Source: Monoglobus sp964442605
GTDB taxonomy: Bacteria; Bacillota; Clostridia; Monoglobales; Monoglobaceae
Length of the DNA stretch: 64,000 nt
Assembly: GCA_964442605.1 (NCBI GenBank)
Contig: CAYTZR010000005.1
Location: 1 to 64,000 of the forward strand
Direction of reading: 5' to 3'
The translations under genes were made by a program, and so were the position numbers. This document shows, piece after piece, positions 32,918 through 41,820 of this stretch (position 1 is the stretch's first letter; every line of letters starts with the position of its first letter). The notes under the pieces were generated by a model. That model searched no databases, was not told the DNA's origin, and worked only from the letters and a program-made list of their open reading frames with translations.

Positions 32918-33754
32918 TTACGCGCCGATTGCCAGAAAATACACAAGCACCAGCGCACCCAAAACAATGCGGTACCACCCAAATGCCTTAAAGTCATGCT
33001 TGCGTATGTATCCCATAAGAAACTTAATCGCAAGCACAGAAACCACATACGCCGCAACCATACCGACAAGCAAAATAACCAGTTCGGAACCGCTGAACAT
33101 AAATCCCTTTGCAAAATACTTTACTATTTTTAAAAAGCTTGCGCCGAACATAACCGGAACCGCCATAAAAAATGAGAACTCCGCAGCTACGACACGGCTT
33201 GAACCGAGTATAACCGCTCCCAGAATGGTCGAACCACTGCGAGAGGTTCCCGGGATAACCGACAATACCTGAAATATGCCAATCAAAAACGCTGTCTTGT
33301 ATGACATCTCACTGATTGAATTTATCTTTGGCTTCTTATTTCGGTTTTCTATAATTATAAACAGAATACCGTAAATAATAAGCGCGGCAGCGACAACATA
33401 AGCGTTATACAAATACTCGGTAATCAGGTCATCAAACGGCAAAGCGATAATTACAACCGGAATTATACCGGCAATTACCTTCAGCCACATTGTCCATGTG
33501 TCCTTTTTCTCAGCCGAGGTTTTTCTCGGAGAAAACGGATTGAGCTTGTGAAAGTACAGCGTCACAACCGCCAGTATTGAGCCGAACTGAATTACAACCA
33601 AAAACAGATCCATAAATTCCTTACTGACATTCAGCTTGATAAATTCATCCACCAAAATCATATGACCGGTGCTGCTTATGGGAAGCCATTCGGTAATACC
33701 CTGTACAATTCCCAAAACTATGGTTTTTAAAATTTCAATAAAACTTAAATCCAA
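32918..33754 (-). CDS. uppP: Undecaprenyl-diphosphate phosphatase
   Basis: Integral membrane enzyme (BacA family) that regenerates the C55 lipid carrier for cell-wall and polysaccharide synthesis. 278 residues from TTG at 33754, which lies 9 bases after AGGAGGG; a longer frame upstream has no such site. Signature motifs: IVQGITEWLPISSTGHM near 15-31 with the catalytic Glu, and VIPGTSRSGSTILGAV near 160-175 with the Arg/Ser pocket. About eight hydrophobic segments. Confidence 0.94.
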   Translation of the reverse strand: MDLSFIEILKTIVLGIVQGITEWLPISSTGHMILVDEFIKLNVSKEFMDLFLVVIQFGSILAVVTLYFHKLNPFSPRKTSAEKKDTWTMWLKVIAGIIPVVIIALPFDDLITEYLYNAYVVAAALIIYGILFIIIENRNKKPKINSISEMSYKTAFLIGIFQVLSVIPGTSRSGSTILGAVILGSSRVVAAEFSFFMAVPVMFGASFLKIVKYFAKGFMFSGSELVILLVGMVAAYVVSVLAIKFLMGYIRKHDFKAFGWYRIVLGALVLVYFLAIGA

Positions 33755-33952
33755 AGCAATATTCCCTCCTGATACATAATCTTTATTCACTATTATATAC
33801 GTAAACCCTATTAATATCAAGACCGAAAATCTTAAAAAATATTACAATTCACTGTTTTTTTATTTGTATTTTATTTAATTAATCGGCAATACTAATATTC
33901 GGTTAACACTTTATTACAAATTAATCAAAAGCAACACAAACCCCAAAAAACG

Positions 33953-33961
33953 TGTTATAAT
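33953..33961 (+). promoter_or_regulatory. Extended -10 promoter of the yfmF operon
   Basis: TGT-TATAAT (hexamer 33956-33961) with no recognisable -35 box 17 bp upstream; an extended -10 element fits. About 60 nt ahead of the yfmF start. Confidence 0.5.
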
Positions 33962-34021
33962 ATATAATCAGATTTGAAAGCCTTCGGCTAAAATTTAATA
34001 TCAATAAAAAGGATGAATACC

Positions 34022-35296
34022 ATGGCAGAACATATTAAAAACGGCGTTGATTTCAGGCTTATCAATGCCGAAAAATTTAAAACCAACACCATAAGCGTGT
34101 TTTTTAACATTCCGCTCAAAAAAGAAACCGTAACCAAGGCCGCACTGCTGCCCTCGGTTATGAAACGCGGCACAACGCGCCACAAGACAATGCTCGAAAT
34201 ATCCAAATACTTAGACGAGCTGTACAGCGCGACACTTCGCGCCGGCATCAGGAGCAAGGGCGACGGCGAGGTACTGTACTTTACCGTTGAGTATATACGC
34301 GATGAATTTATAGGGGAGAGCCTGACCGAAAAAATAATTGAACTGCTCCGTGAGTTCATATTCATGCCGCTTGTTAATGACGGCAGCTTTAACGAGGACT
34401 ATTTAAAAGGAGAAAAAATAAACCTTAAAAACGCAATCGAGGGTCTTATAAACGACAAGCGCGAATACGTTGAGGTAAAGTGCCGTGAAGCGATGTTCGG
34501 TGACGATGGCTACGGAATGTTTGAGGCGGGCTGTGTTGAAGACCTTAAAGAAATAAACGGCAGAAATCTTTATGAATTTTACAAGCATATAGTCAGCGAG
34601 ACAAAGGTAGATATAATCGCAAGCGGCATGTTCGGCGATGAAGCTCTGAAGCAGATAAAAGACAGGCTTGCCGGAGAATTTATCGAAAGAGATGTCGAAT
34701 ACGTACAAACTGAAATTGCATACCCCACAGGTAAGGAAATAAATAAAGTGGTGGAGGAAATTCCGGTTGTTCAGAGCAAGCTATGCATAGGTCTAAGGTG
34801 CGGCACACCTCCTACGTCAAAGGAATATTACGCGCTCATGCTGGGCGGCTGTATATTCGGAGGAAGTCCTTTTTCAAAGCTGTTTAACAACGTGCGCGAA
34901 AAGCTCAGTCTCGCATATTACGCGGTTGCAAGAACCGAACGCTTTAAGAGCACGATGTTCATAAGCTGCGGCATTGAAACCGAAAAATATCAGGCGGCGT
35001 ATGACGAAATTATGGTTCAGTTTAATAAAATGAAGAACGGCGAAATTGAGGATAGCGAAATAGAAAATTCCAAGCTGTATATGTGCAGCCAATTCACATC
35101 CATGAAGGATGGGCTCAGAACCATGGAGGATTATTATTTATCTCAGGCGATAATGAACAACGACGGCGGAATTGATGAGCTCATCGAAAGAACGAAAAAG
35201 GTTACGAAGGATGAAATCATTCGTGCGTTCGGCAAAATTGAGATTGACACGATATATTTTCTCAAGGGAAACATTAACGGAGGTGAGGCAGAATGA
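34022..35296 (+). CDS. yfmF: M16 family protein YfmF (inactive pair member)
   Basis: About 424 residues, insulinase-like fold. The N-terminal domain begins VDFRLINAEKFKTNTISVFF and lacks the HxxEH zinc motif, as expected for the non-catalytic partner in a two-gene M16 pair. In Bacillus, YfmF and YfmH are needed for 5-aminopentanol modification of EF-P. ATG at 34022 suits the AAGG site better than the ATG at 34013. It overlaps the catalytic partner gene (ATGA). Confidence 0.85.
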   Translation: MAEHIKNGVDFRLINAEKFKTNTISVFFNIPLKKETVTKAALLPSVMKRGTTRHKTMLEISKYLDELYSATLRAGIRSKGDGEVLYFTVEYIRDEFIGESLTEKIIELLREFIFMPLVNDGSFNEDYLKGEKINLKNAIEGLINDKREYVEVKCREAMFGDDGYGMFEAGCVEDLKEINGRNLYEFYKHIVSETKVDIIASGMFGDEALKQIKDRLAGEFIERDVEYVQTEIAYPTGKEINKVVEEIPVVQSKLCIGLRCGTPPTSKEYYALMLGGCIFGGSPFSKLFNNVREKLSLAYYAVARTERFKSTMFISCGIETEKYQAAYDEIMVQFNKMKNGEIEDSEIENSKLYMCSQFTSMKDGLRTMEDYYLSQAIMNNDGGIDELIERTKKVTKDEIIRAFGKIEIDTIYFLKGNINGGEAE

Positions 35297-36603
35297 GCGA
35301 ATACAAAACGGAAAAATTTTACAGTGACAGCCTAAAGGAGGAAATGCTTCTCGCCACTCACAAAAGCGGCTTAAAGGTGTACGTATTTCCCAAAAAGGGA
35401 TTTAGTAAATACTACGCTATTTACGGAACGGATTACGGATCTACCGACAGAGAGTTTATTGTCCCGGGTGAAACCGAAAAGACAATTGTCCCCGACGGTA
35501 TCGCTCATTATTTGGAGCATAAAATGTTTGAGCAGCCCGATGGCGGCAATGCATTTGACAGCTTCGCCTTAACCGGCGCATCAAGTAACGCCTTCACAAG
35601 CTTTGATTTGACCGCGTATTTGTTCAGCTGCACCGATAAGTTTTATGAAAATCTGGATATCCTGGTTGACTTCGTAAACAATCCTTACTTCACAAAGGAG
35701 AATGTTGAAAAGGAGCAGGGAATAATCGGTCAGGAAATAAAAATGTACGATGACGATCCGGGCTGGCGTGTTTTCTTTAACGCTTTGATAGCCTTGTTCC
35801 AAAATAATCCCGTAAAAATAGACATAGCCGGAACAGTTGAAAGCATAGCTGAAATAGACAAGGACATTTTGTATAAATGCTATAACACATTCTACAATCC
35901 CGGTAATATGATACTTGTTTTAGTCGGTGATGTTGATATGGACGAGGTTATGCTTCGCCTTGACAAGCATCTCGGTATCGGCAAAAACTTAGGCAGTATA
36001 GACCGCCCTGAAATTTCAGAGCCGAAGGAGCGTGCGCGGGAATATATTGAACAAAAGCTGGTGGTTTCACAGCCTATGTTCCAGGTAGGCTTTAAGGATA
36101 TTACTCCGTTTACAGACGGAAACGAGCTGCTGCGCCGTGAAATTTCTACCGATATTATATTGGATGTCCTTTTCGGTAAAAGCAGCGATTTCTATATGGA
36201 GCTTTATAATGAGGGCTTGATTGACGGCGGCTTCGGCGGCGAAACAGAGCTGGAAAAACGCTACGGCTTCACATTGATAGGCGGAGAGTCAAGGGAACCG
36301 AAGCTGGTTTATGACAGGATAAAGCAGCGTATAAAATCCGCTCAGGAAAGCGGCATCAGCCATGAGGAAATAGTCCGTGCCAAAAAGGTGTTAAAGGCTT
36401 GCGCAATAAAGCTGTTCAATAGCATCGAGGGTATGGGCAACTCGTTTATACGTTTGCTCTTCAAGGGCATTGACCCGCTTAAATATTCGGATGTAATTGA
36501 CAACGTTTCCGACGAGGAAATAAATCACAGGCTCAACACACACTTTGATGTGTCAAACTGCGTACTGTCAACCGTTCTTCCGGCTGATACACAGGGGGAA
36601 TAA
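35293..36603 (+). CDS. yfmH: M16 family zinc peptidase YfmH
   Basis: 436 residues. H72, E75 and H76 in AHYLEHKMFE form the inverted zinc motif HxxEH, and a downstream Glu near 150 (EKEQGIIGQEIKMYDDDP) is the third metal ligand; the other typical M16 segment YNTFYNPGNMILVLVGDVD is near 196-214. Together with YfmF it should form a heterodimeric or paired peptidase. The EF-P modification role is taken from Bacillus; EF-P itself is not in the window. Confidence 0.9.
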   Translation: MSEYKTEKFYSDSLKEEMLLATHKSGLKVYVFPKKGFSKYYAIYGTDYGSTDREFIVPGETEKTIVPDGIAHYLEHKMFEQPDGGNAFDSFALTGASSNAFTSFDLTAYLFSCTDKFYENLDILVDFVNNPYFTKENVEKEQGIIGQEIKMYDDDPGWRVFFNALIALFQNNPVKIDIAGTVESIAEIDKDILYKCYNTFYNPGNMILVLVGDVDMDEVMLRLDKHLGIGKNLGSIDRPEISEPKERAREYIEQKLVVSQPMFQVGFKDITPFTDGNELLRREISTDIILDVLFGKSSDFYMELYNEGLIDGGFGGETELEKRYGFTLIGGESREPKLVYDRIKQRIKSAQESGISHEEIVRAKKVLKACAIKLFNSIEGMGNSFIRLLFKGIDPLKYSDVIDNVSDEEINHRLNTHFDVSNCVLSTVLPADTQGE

Positions 36604-36605
36604 AA

Positions 36606-37421
36606 GTGATAAACCAAATCTCATTTCCGGGCTTGGGCATTAATTTGACTGTAAACCGTGTGGCATTCACAATATTCGGTATAAACATTTATTGGTATGG
36701 AATTATAATTGCGGCGGGCGTAATTCTGGCGTTTATCTACGGCATGCGTGAGTTTAATCGCTGCGGACTGAAGCAGGATGACCTCCTCAATATGTTTCTG
36801 ATATGCATACCGGTATCAATAATCTGTGCAAGGCTATATTATGTGGCGTTCAGCTTTGAACAATACAAGGATGACCTGATGAGCATTTTTGATATACGAA
36901 ACGGCGGAATAGCTGTTTACGGCAGCCTTATCGGAGCGGGAATTGTGGTTGTAACATACTGCTTTAAGAAAAAAATAAATCTCGGAGCAGTTCTTGATAT
37001 TTTGGCAATAGGATTTTTGATAGGTCAAACCATAGGACGCTGGGGAAACTTTGTAAACGGAGAAGCGTTCGGCTCAGAAACAACACTTCCTTGGGCAATG
37101 ACAATTTCCTCGGGCGGGGTTACATACGCAAATTCGGTTCACCCGACATTCTTTTATGAATCCCTTTGGAATTTTGTCGGTCTTATATTGCTGGCGATTT
37201 GCAGAAAACACAAAAAATTCAACGGCGAAGTTTTCTGCGGCTATATACTGTGGTACGGTCTGGGCAGACTTTGGATAGAAGGGCTGCGCACCGATTCGCT
37301 CTACTTGGGTTCTGTAAGAATTTCACAGGTAGTTGCTCTGATTTCCATATTTTTGGGTATCTGCGGAATTGCCGCAGGCAGGATAAAAAAAAGAAAAAAA
37401 GGCTATAGCAAAAATAAATAG
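36606..37421 (+). CDS. lgt: Prolipoprotein diacylglyceryl transferase
   Basis: Membrane enzyme that adds diacylglycerol to the lipobox Cys of prolipoproteins (such as DctP encoded here). 271 residues, seven hydrophobic segments. The Lgt signature GRWGNFVNGEAFG is near 144-156; YGIIIAAGVILAF near 32-44, NGGIAVYGSLIGAGIV near 99-114 and GRLWIEGLRTDSLYLG near 222-237 also match. GTG start at 36606 with AGGGGGA upstream, two bases after the yfmH stop. Confidence 0.95.
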   Translation: MINQISFPGLGINLTVNRVAFTIFGINIYWYGIIIAAGVILAFIYGMREFNRCGLKQDDLLNMFLICIPVSIICARLYYVAFSFEQYKDDLMSIFDIRNGGIAVYGSLIGAGIVVVTYCFKKKINLGAVLDILAIGFLIGQTIGRWGNFVNGEAFGSETTLPWAMTISSGGVTYANSVHPTFFYESLWNFVGLILLAICRKHKKFNGEVFCGYILWYGLGRLWIEGLRTDSLYLGSVRISQVVALISIFLGICGIAAGRIKKRKKGYSKNK

Positions 37422-37430
37422 GAGGCAATT

Positions 37431-37568
37431 ATGGAGCAGGATATTCAGAAGCTTAAACAGCGCATGGCGGAGCTGGCTCAAAATGATAACCTAAGATATG
37501 AAGATATTTATAAAATAAAGCTGGAAATGGATGACATGATTGATAAATATTATTTTGAGCAAATGTAA
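37431..37568 (+). CDS. Spo0E-like small protein
   Basis: 45 residues (MEQDIQKLKQRMAELAQNDN, then LRYEDIYKIKLEMDDMIDKY and YFEQM). The two-helix layout and the KLEMDDMIDKYY segment resemble the SQELDxLIxxYY motif of Spo0E-family phosphatases, which dephosphorylate Spo0A-P and delay sporulation. The Ser-Gln of the motif is replaced by Lys-Leu, but the key Asp is present. ATG 5 bases after GGAGG, which overlaps the lgt stop, so it is the last gene of that operon. Function inferred from the motif only. Confidence 0.65.
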   Translation: MEQDIQKLKQRMAELAQNDNLRYEDIYKIKLEMDDMIDKYYFEQM

Positions 37569-37602
37569 ATCGTAAATCAGGTCATAAATATGGATTTGCC
37601 GC

Positions 37603-37631
37603 TTGACATATACCTTGACTTGTGATAGAAT
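37603..37631 (+). promoter_or_regulatory. Promoter of the hydrogenase leader RNA
   Basis: TTGACA (37603-37608), 17-bp spacer, TAGAAT (37626-37631). Predicted start near 37638, about 300 nt before the first gene. Confidence 0.75.
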
Positions 37632-37637
37632 GAAGAT

Positions 37638-37872
37638 GTAAGAAATCCTTAAAGTGCAATCATTTTTGGGAAATATTAAATGCGCCTAACAGTCGCGGTA
37701 TTCTTCATGCGGGAATATGGACAAAGCGCGGCGCGGCTTGACGTTCTGACCGTAAGGGTTCGCCCCAAGCGAAAAGACGGAATTATACGAATATTTTTAT
37801 TGTGCGCAACGATTAGTTTGTTCGCGTGTTTGGTATATTCCAATCCTTTCGCTAAAGGCGGGAGGATTTTTT
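37638..37872 (+). ncRNA. Structured leader RNA upstream of hydrogenase genes (family not recognised)
   Basis: The 366-bp gap 37569-37934 contains no convincing gene but has a promoter, a GC-rich centre and a strong terminator. Visible helices: GTC-GCGG-TATTC paired with GAATAT-GGAC (about 37692-37721), GCGCC/GGCGC around it, GCTTG/CAAGC enclosing GGG-TTCG-CCC (37757-37766), and CCGT/ACGG that would cross this as a pseudoknot. The 5' segment AAATCCT (37643-37649) can pair with AGGATTT (37863-37869), the right arm of the terminator. This is the logic of a riboswitch or attenuator, or an independent small RNA. It does not match 6S, SRP, tmRNA, TPP, SAM or cobalamin consensus known to me. Confidence 0.6.
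37842..37872 (+). terminator. Terminator of the leader RNA
   Basis: Eleven-bp stem AATCCTTTCGC (37842-37852) with GCGGGAGGATT (37858-37868), two G-U pairs, loop TAAAG, followed by TTTT. It stands 62 bp before the TM1266-type gene, with no new promoter seen in between. Confidence 0.85.
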
Positions 37873-37934
37873 GTTTAAGAAAAAAATTTTAAATATTTTT
37901 GTCTTTAAAAGTTATTTTAAAAGAAGGTGAATAG

Positions 37935-38183
37935 ATGGAGCAAAACCGAGTTGCGTTAATAGGAATAATTGTTGAGGATATTACCGTTACCGACAAAATC
38001 AACGAAATAATTCATGAGTTTAACGAATACATAATCGGCAGGATGGGTATCCCCTATCGCAGCCGCGGAGTTTCCATAATAAGCATAGTGATCGACGCGC
38101 CGGGCGATGTCATATCGAGACTTTCCGGAAGGCTTGGTATGATCAAAAATGTACAGGCAAAGGTACAATATACTAAAATATAA
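37935..38183 (+). CDS. TM1266-type iron-only hydrogenase system regulator
   Basis: 82 residues, ferredoxin-like ACT/NikR-C-type fold: RVALIGIIVEDITVTDKINE, then RMGIPYRSRGVSIISIVIDA and GRLGMIKNVQAKVQYTK. Family members adjoin [FeFe]-hydrogenase genes and are presumed to sense a metal or cofactor; no DNA-binding domain is evident in this one. Starts ATG with AAGGTGA upstream. It is 18 bp upstream of hydG and probably co-transcribed. Confidence 0.88.
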   Translation: MEQNRVALIGIIVEDITVTDKINEIIHEFNEYIIGRMGIPYRSRGVSIISIVIDAPGDVISRLSGRLGMIKNVQAKVQYTKI

Positions 38184-38201
38184 CTAAAAGAGGTGTTTTA
38201 A

Positions 38202-39632
38202 ATGGAAAACTACAAATATGATGTAAGCTCACCGAAAGCTGAGGAATTTATTAACGACGGAGAAATACTTGAGACATTAAAATATGCGGAGGAAAACTGC
38301 GAAAACCGCGAGCTTATCGAATCTATAATAGGCAAAGCAAGGGAGCGCAAGGGGCTGTCGCATCGTGAGGCGGCGGTTCTGCTTGACTGCAGGCTTGCGG
38401 ATTTAAACGAACAAATGTTTGAGCTGGCGAGAGAAATAAAACAGAAAATTTACGGCAACAGGATAGTTATGTTCGCGCCGCTGTACTTGTCAAACTACTG
38501 CGTAAACGGCTGTGTATACTGTCCGTATCACGCGAAGAACAAAACTATCCGCCGCAAAAAGCTGACTCAGGAAGAGGTCAAAACAGAAACCATTGCCCTA
38601 CAAGATATGGGTCATAAGCGGCTGGCGCTTGAGGCAGGCGAGGATCCGGTAAATAATCCCATAGAGTATATTCTCGAATGTATAGACACAATCTACAAAA
38701 TCAAACACAAAAACGGAGCAATACGCCGTGTAAACGTAAATATTGCCGCAACGACAGTCGAAAATTACAAGCGGCTTAAGGATGCCGGTATCGGTACCTA
38801 CATACTGTTTCAAGAAACATATAACAAAGAAAATTATCTAAACCTGCACCCAAAGGGTCCAAAGCATGACTATGCATATCACACCGAGGCAATGGACCGG
38901 GCAATGCGGGCGGGTATTGATGATGTTGGCTGTGGTGTGCTCTTTGGGCTTAATCTTTACCGATATGATTTTGTCGGACTGCTCATGCACGCCGAGCATC
39001 TGGAAGCTGTTTTCGGTGTAGGTCCTCACACGATAAGCGTGCCCAGAGTCTGTCCTGCGGACGATATTGACGTCGGTGATTTTTCAAACGCAATCTCCGA
39101 TGAAATATTCCACAAAATAATCGCTGTTATACGGATTGCGGTGCCGTATACGGGAATGATTATCTCCACACGTGAAAGCGAGGAAAGCCGCAGAAAGGCG
39201 CTCGAACTTGGAATTTCCCAAATAAGCGGCGGTTCAAAAACCAGTGTCGGCGGGTACGCGGAGCCTGAGCCGGAGGATATGAATACAGCGCAATTTGACA
39301 GAAGCGACACAAGAACTCTTGACGAGGTTGTAAACTGGCTCTTAGAGCTTGGATATATACCCAGTTTCTGCACAGCTTGCTATCGTGAGGGAAGAACCGG
39401 AGACCGCTTTATGCCGCTTGCGAAGTCAGGAGCAATTCAAAATTGCTGCCAGCCAAACGCGCTTATGACCCTAAAGGAATATCTGGTAGACTACGCATCG
39501 CCGATAACAAAGAAAAACGGCGAAAAGGTTATAGCTGATGAGATAGAAAAAATTCCGAACGAAAAGGTTTATAAAACTGCGGCAAACTACTTAAAGCAAA
39601 TAGAGCAGGGCGCGCGCGATTTTAGATTTTAG
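38202..39632 (+). CDS. hydG: [FeFe] hydrogenase H-cluster maturase HydG
   Basis: Radical-SAM tyrosine lyase that makes CO and CN ligands for the hydrogenase H-cluster. 476 residues, usual length. The SAM cluster cysteines are C100, C104 and C107 (NYCVNGCVYCPYH), a C-x3-C-x2-C pattern. The C-terminal auxiliary cluster is held by C390, C393 (CTAC) and C415/C416 (NCCQPNA), which is specific to HydG and absent from ThiH. No hydE, hydF or hydrogenase gene is in the window. A terminator follows. Confidence 0.97.
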   Translation: MENYKYDVSSPKAEEFINDGEILETLKYAEENCENRELIESIIGKARERKGLSHREAAVLLDCRLADLNEQMFELAREIKQKIYGNRIVMFAPLYLSNYCVNGCVYCPYHAKNKTIRRKKLTQEEVKTETIALQDMGHKRLALEAGEDPVNNPIEYILECIDTIYKIKHKNGAIRRVNVNIAATTVENYKRLKDAGIGTYILFQETYNKENYLNLHPKGPKHDYAYHTEAMDRAMRAGIDDVGCGVLFGLNLYRYDFVGLLMHAEHLEAVFGVGPHTISVPRVCPADDIDVGDFSNAISDEIFHKIIAVIRIAVPYTGMIISTRESEESRRKALELGISQISGGSKTSVGGYAEPEPEDMNTAQFDRSDTRTLDEVVNWLLELGYIPSFCTACYREGRTGDRFMPLAKSGAIQNCCQPNALMTLKEYLVDYASPITKKNGEKVIADEIEKIPNEKVYKTAANYLKQIEQGARDFRF

Positions 39633-39653
39633 GATAAAGAACAAGAATATGGG

Positions 39654-39709
39654 CAGGAGCCGTCCCGTTTAGCAGGAGCCGCCCCGTTTAGATGGGCGGC
39701 TCCTGTTTT
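39654..39709 (+). terminator. hydG terminator with a duplicated left arm
   Basis: CAGGAGCCGCCC (39673-39684) pairs with GGGCGGCTCCTG (39694-39705), then TTTTATTT. A 19-bp copy of the left side, CAGGAGCCGTCCCGTTTAG, stands directly upstream at 39654-39672 with one mismatch to 39673-39691. Confidence 0.85.
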
Positions 39710-39790
39710 ATTTGTTAATTTTCAATCACTGATTAGTCAATCTTTAGTCAATCTTCGAAAGGCTTTCAAAGCCCTTATCCAAATCCTCAT

Positions 39791-41257
39791 TTACATTTTA
39801 TCTCCCGGCTCAAAAACCTTATCATTAATATTAATCTGGTCTTTTATTGTAGTCTCCGCAATATCATCCGTAGTGGGGGTTTTTCTCTCGTTTATCGGAG
39901 TGTATTTCAGCCGCTTTACAGCGCTCTTATACGCCGGACGAATAATTTTATTACTTGTGGTAATCTCCTCTATCCTGTGCGCGCACCAGCCCACAATTCT
40001 TGACATCGCGAATATAGGCGTGAATAACTCTTGGGGAATTCCCAGCATCTGATATACAAATCCGGAATAAAAATCAACATTCGCGCATATAGGCTTGTCA
40101 ACACCCTTGACTTCCTTAAAAGCAATCGGAGCCAGCTCTTCTATCGCCGAATATAGCTTAAATTCATCAGTGCGGTCGGTTACTTCAGCTAAATATCCCG
40201 CTCTCTCCTTGAGAATAACCGCTCTCGGATCCGATATTGTATAAACCGCGTGCCCAAGCCCGTATATAAGACCTTTGCCGTCGCCCGCTTCCTTTCTTAA
40301 AATCTTTTTGAGATATTTATATATCTCATCCTTATCGCTCCAGTTTTTAACATTAGTCTTAATTTCATTCATCTGAGACATCATCTTGTCATTTGCTCCG
40401 CCGTGCTTAGGTCCCTTTAAAGAACCAACCGCACCGGCAATCGCCGAATATGTATCGGTTCCCGTGGATGACATAACATGTACGGTAAACGCTGAATTGT
40501 TACCCCCGCCATGCTCCGCCTGAAGCATTAAAGTCAAATCAAGAATTTCAGCCTCAAGCTTGGTAAAGCTGTTATCCGGTCGTATCATATGAAGGAAATT
40601 CTCAGCCGTGCTGTATTCCGTAACCGGATTGTGAAGTATAAGACTTTGATTATCAAAATAATGCCTCTTGCAGGCGTATGAATTAGCAATAAGTACCGGA
40701 AATCTCGCGATAAGCGACAGGCTCTGCTTAATCAAATTATGAAGCGATATGTCATCCGGATTATCATCATAAGAATAAAGCGCCATCACACTTCTTGCAA
40801 GCTTATTCATAATATTTTTACTGGGCGCTTTTAATATCATGTCTTCAGTAAACTCCGGAGGCAGCACCCTATGATCAGCCAAGTTCTTTTTAAATCCGTC
40901 AAGAAGGTCTCTACTGGGCAGAAATCCGAATAAGAGCAGATACGCAACCTCTTCAAACCCATAACGTTTTTCGGCTCTGCAATTCACAACAATATCCTCG
41001 ATATCAATACCTCTGTACCTCAGCTTACCCTCAACAGGTACCTTGCTTCCTTCGTCAATAACATAACCGTGAACTTCACCGATTGAAGTAAGTCCTGCCA
41101 AAACACCTGTGCCGTCCGCGTTTCTCAAGCCGCGTTTTACATTATACTTGGTATAATATTGTTCGGGTATAACATTCCAGCGTGAATTCTGACTCCTTAT
41201 AAGCTCTATGTACTTTTCCGTATTGTCATTAAAGCGGTTATTATTAATATTTCCCAC
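39791..41257 (-). CDS. Citrate synthase family protein
   Basis: Condenses acetyl-CoA with oxaloacetate (or propionyl-CoA in methylcitrate synthases). 488 residues, slightly longer than most bacterial forms because of an N-terminal extension with SRWNVIPEQYYTKYNVKRGL. Catalytic features: QAEHGGGNNSAFTVHVMSST with the first His, GLGHAVYTISDPRA with the second His and Arg, and NVDFYSGFVYQMLGIP with the Asp. A citrate synthase in a fermentative anaerobe typically supports glutamate synthesis. A (Re)-type enzyme is excluded by homology to the si family. No partner TCA genes adjoin. Confidence 0.93.
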   Translation of the reverse strand: MGNINNNRFNDNTEKYIELIRSQNSRWNVIPEQYYTKYNVKRGLRNADGTGVLAGLTSIGEVHGYVIDEGSKVPVEGKLRYRGIDIEDIVVNCRAEKRYGFEEVAYLLLFGFLPSRDLLDGFKKNLADHRVLPPEFTEDMILKAPSKNIMNKLARSVMALYSYDDNPDDISLHNLIKQSLSLIARFPVLIANSYACKRHYFDNQSLILHNPVTEYSTAENFLHMIRPDNSFTKLEAEILDLTLMLQAEHGGGNNSAFTVHVMSSTGTDTYSAIAGAVGSLKGPKHGGANDKMMSQMNEIKTNVKNWSDKDEIYKYLKKILRKEAGDGKGLIYGLGHAVYTISDPRAVILKERAGYLAEVTDRTDEFKLYSAIEELAPIAFKEVKGVDKPICANVDFYSGFVYQMLGIPQELFTPIFAMSRIVGWCAHRIEEITTSNKIIRPAYKSAVKRLKYTPINERKTPTTDDIAETTIKDQININDKVFEPGDKM

Positions 41258-41359
41258 AAGCAGTACCTCCCTTTGCTTATCACTTTTTTAGATTATACAC
41301 CAACAGGCGAGACGGTGTCAACAAAAAAGCAAAAATTAATATTTATAATTTGGCGGTAT

Positions 41360-41806
41360 CTACGCAAATTTTTGGGATTGCGCAACCGCCATACGGTCAC
41401 ACTCCTCATTTTCGGGATGACCGTCATGACCTTTCACCCAATGCAGAGCAACATCATGAGTGTCAATAAGGTTCAGAAGCTCCTCCCATAAATCCGAATT
41501 AAGAGCCTTTTCTTTTTTATTCCGCATCCAGCCGTTACGTCTCCAGCTGCGCGCCCAGCCCTTTTCCACCGCGTCAATAAAATATTTTGAGTCACTGTAG
41601 ATGTCAACTTTGCATCTTTGATTGAGCGCTTTCAGTCCCACGATAACCGCCATAAGCTCCATACGGTTGTTTGTGGTATTTTTTTCGCCGCCCGCCAGCT
41701 TTTTCTCATACCGACCGAACCTTAAAATCGTACCGTAACCGCCGGGACCGGGATTGCCGCTGCACGCACCGTCTGTATACATTTGAACTGCTTTTAATTC
41801 TTCCAT
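41360..41806 (-). CDS. rnhA: Ribonuclease HI
   Basis: Cleaves RNA in RNA-DNA hybrids. 148 residues. Catalytic acids in order: the Asp in YTDGACSGNPGPGGYG (about 11-26), the Glu in NNRMELMAVI (about 46-55), the Asp in IYSDSKYFIDAV (about 69-80) and the last Asp in ENEECDRMA near the end, with the flexible-loop His in VKGHDGHPENEECD. It lies 14 bp downstream of fbp on the same strand. Confidence 0.96.
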   Translation of the reverse strand: MEELKAVQMYTDGACSGNPGPGGYGTILRFGRYEKKLAGGEKNTTNNRMELMAVIVGLKALNQRCKVDIYSDSKYFIDAVEKGWARSWRRNGWMRNKKEKALNSDLWEELLNLIDTHDVALHWVKGHDGHPENEECDRMAVAQSQKFA

Positions 41807-41820
41807 AGCTCACTCCATAC

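Noticed and set aside
37638..37872. 6S RNA, SRP RNA or tmRNA
   Set aside because: None of the conserved loops or ends of these RNAs was found; a terminator and the place before hydG suggest a leader, but a computed search is still decisive.
37680..37892. 70-codon frame beginning MRLTVAVFFMREYG inside the leader
   Set aside because: No ribosome-binding site, overlaps the terminator stem, composition not protein-like.
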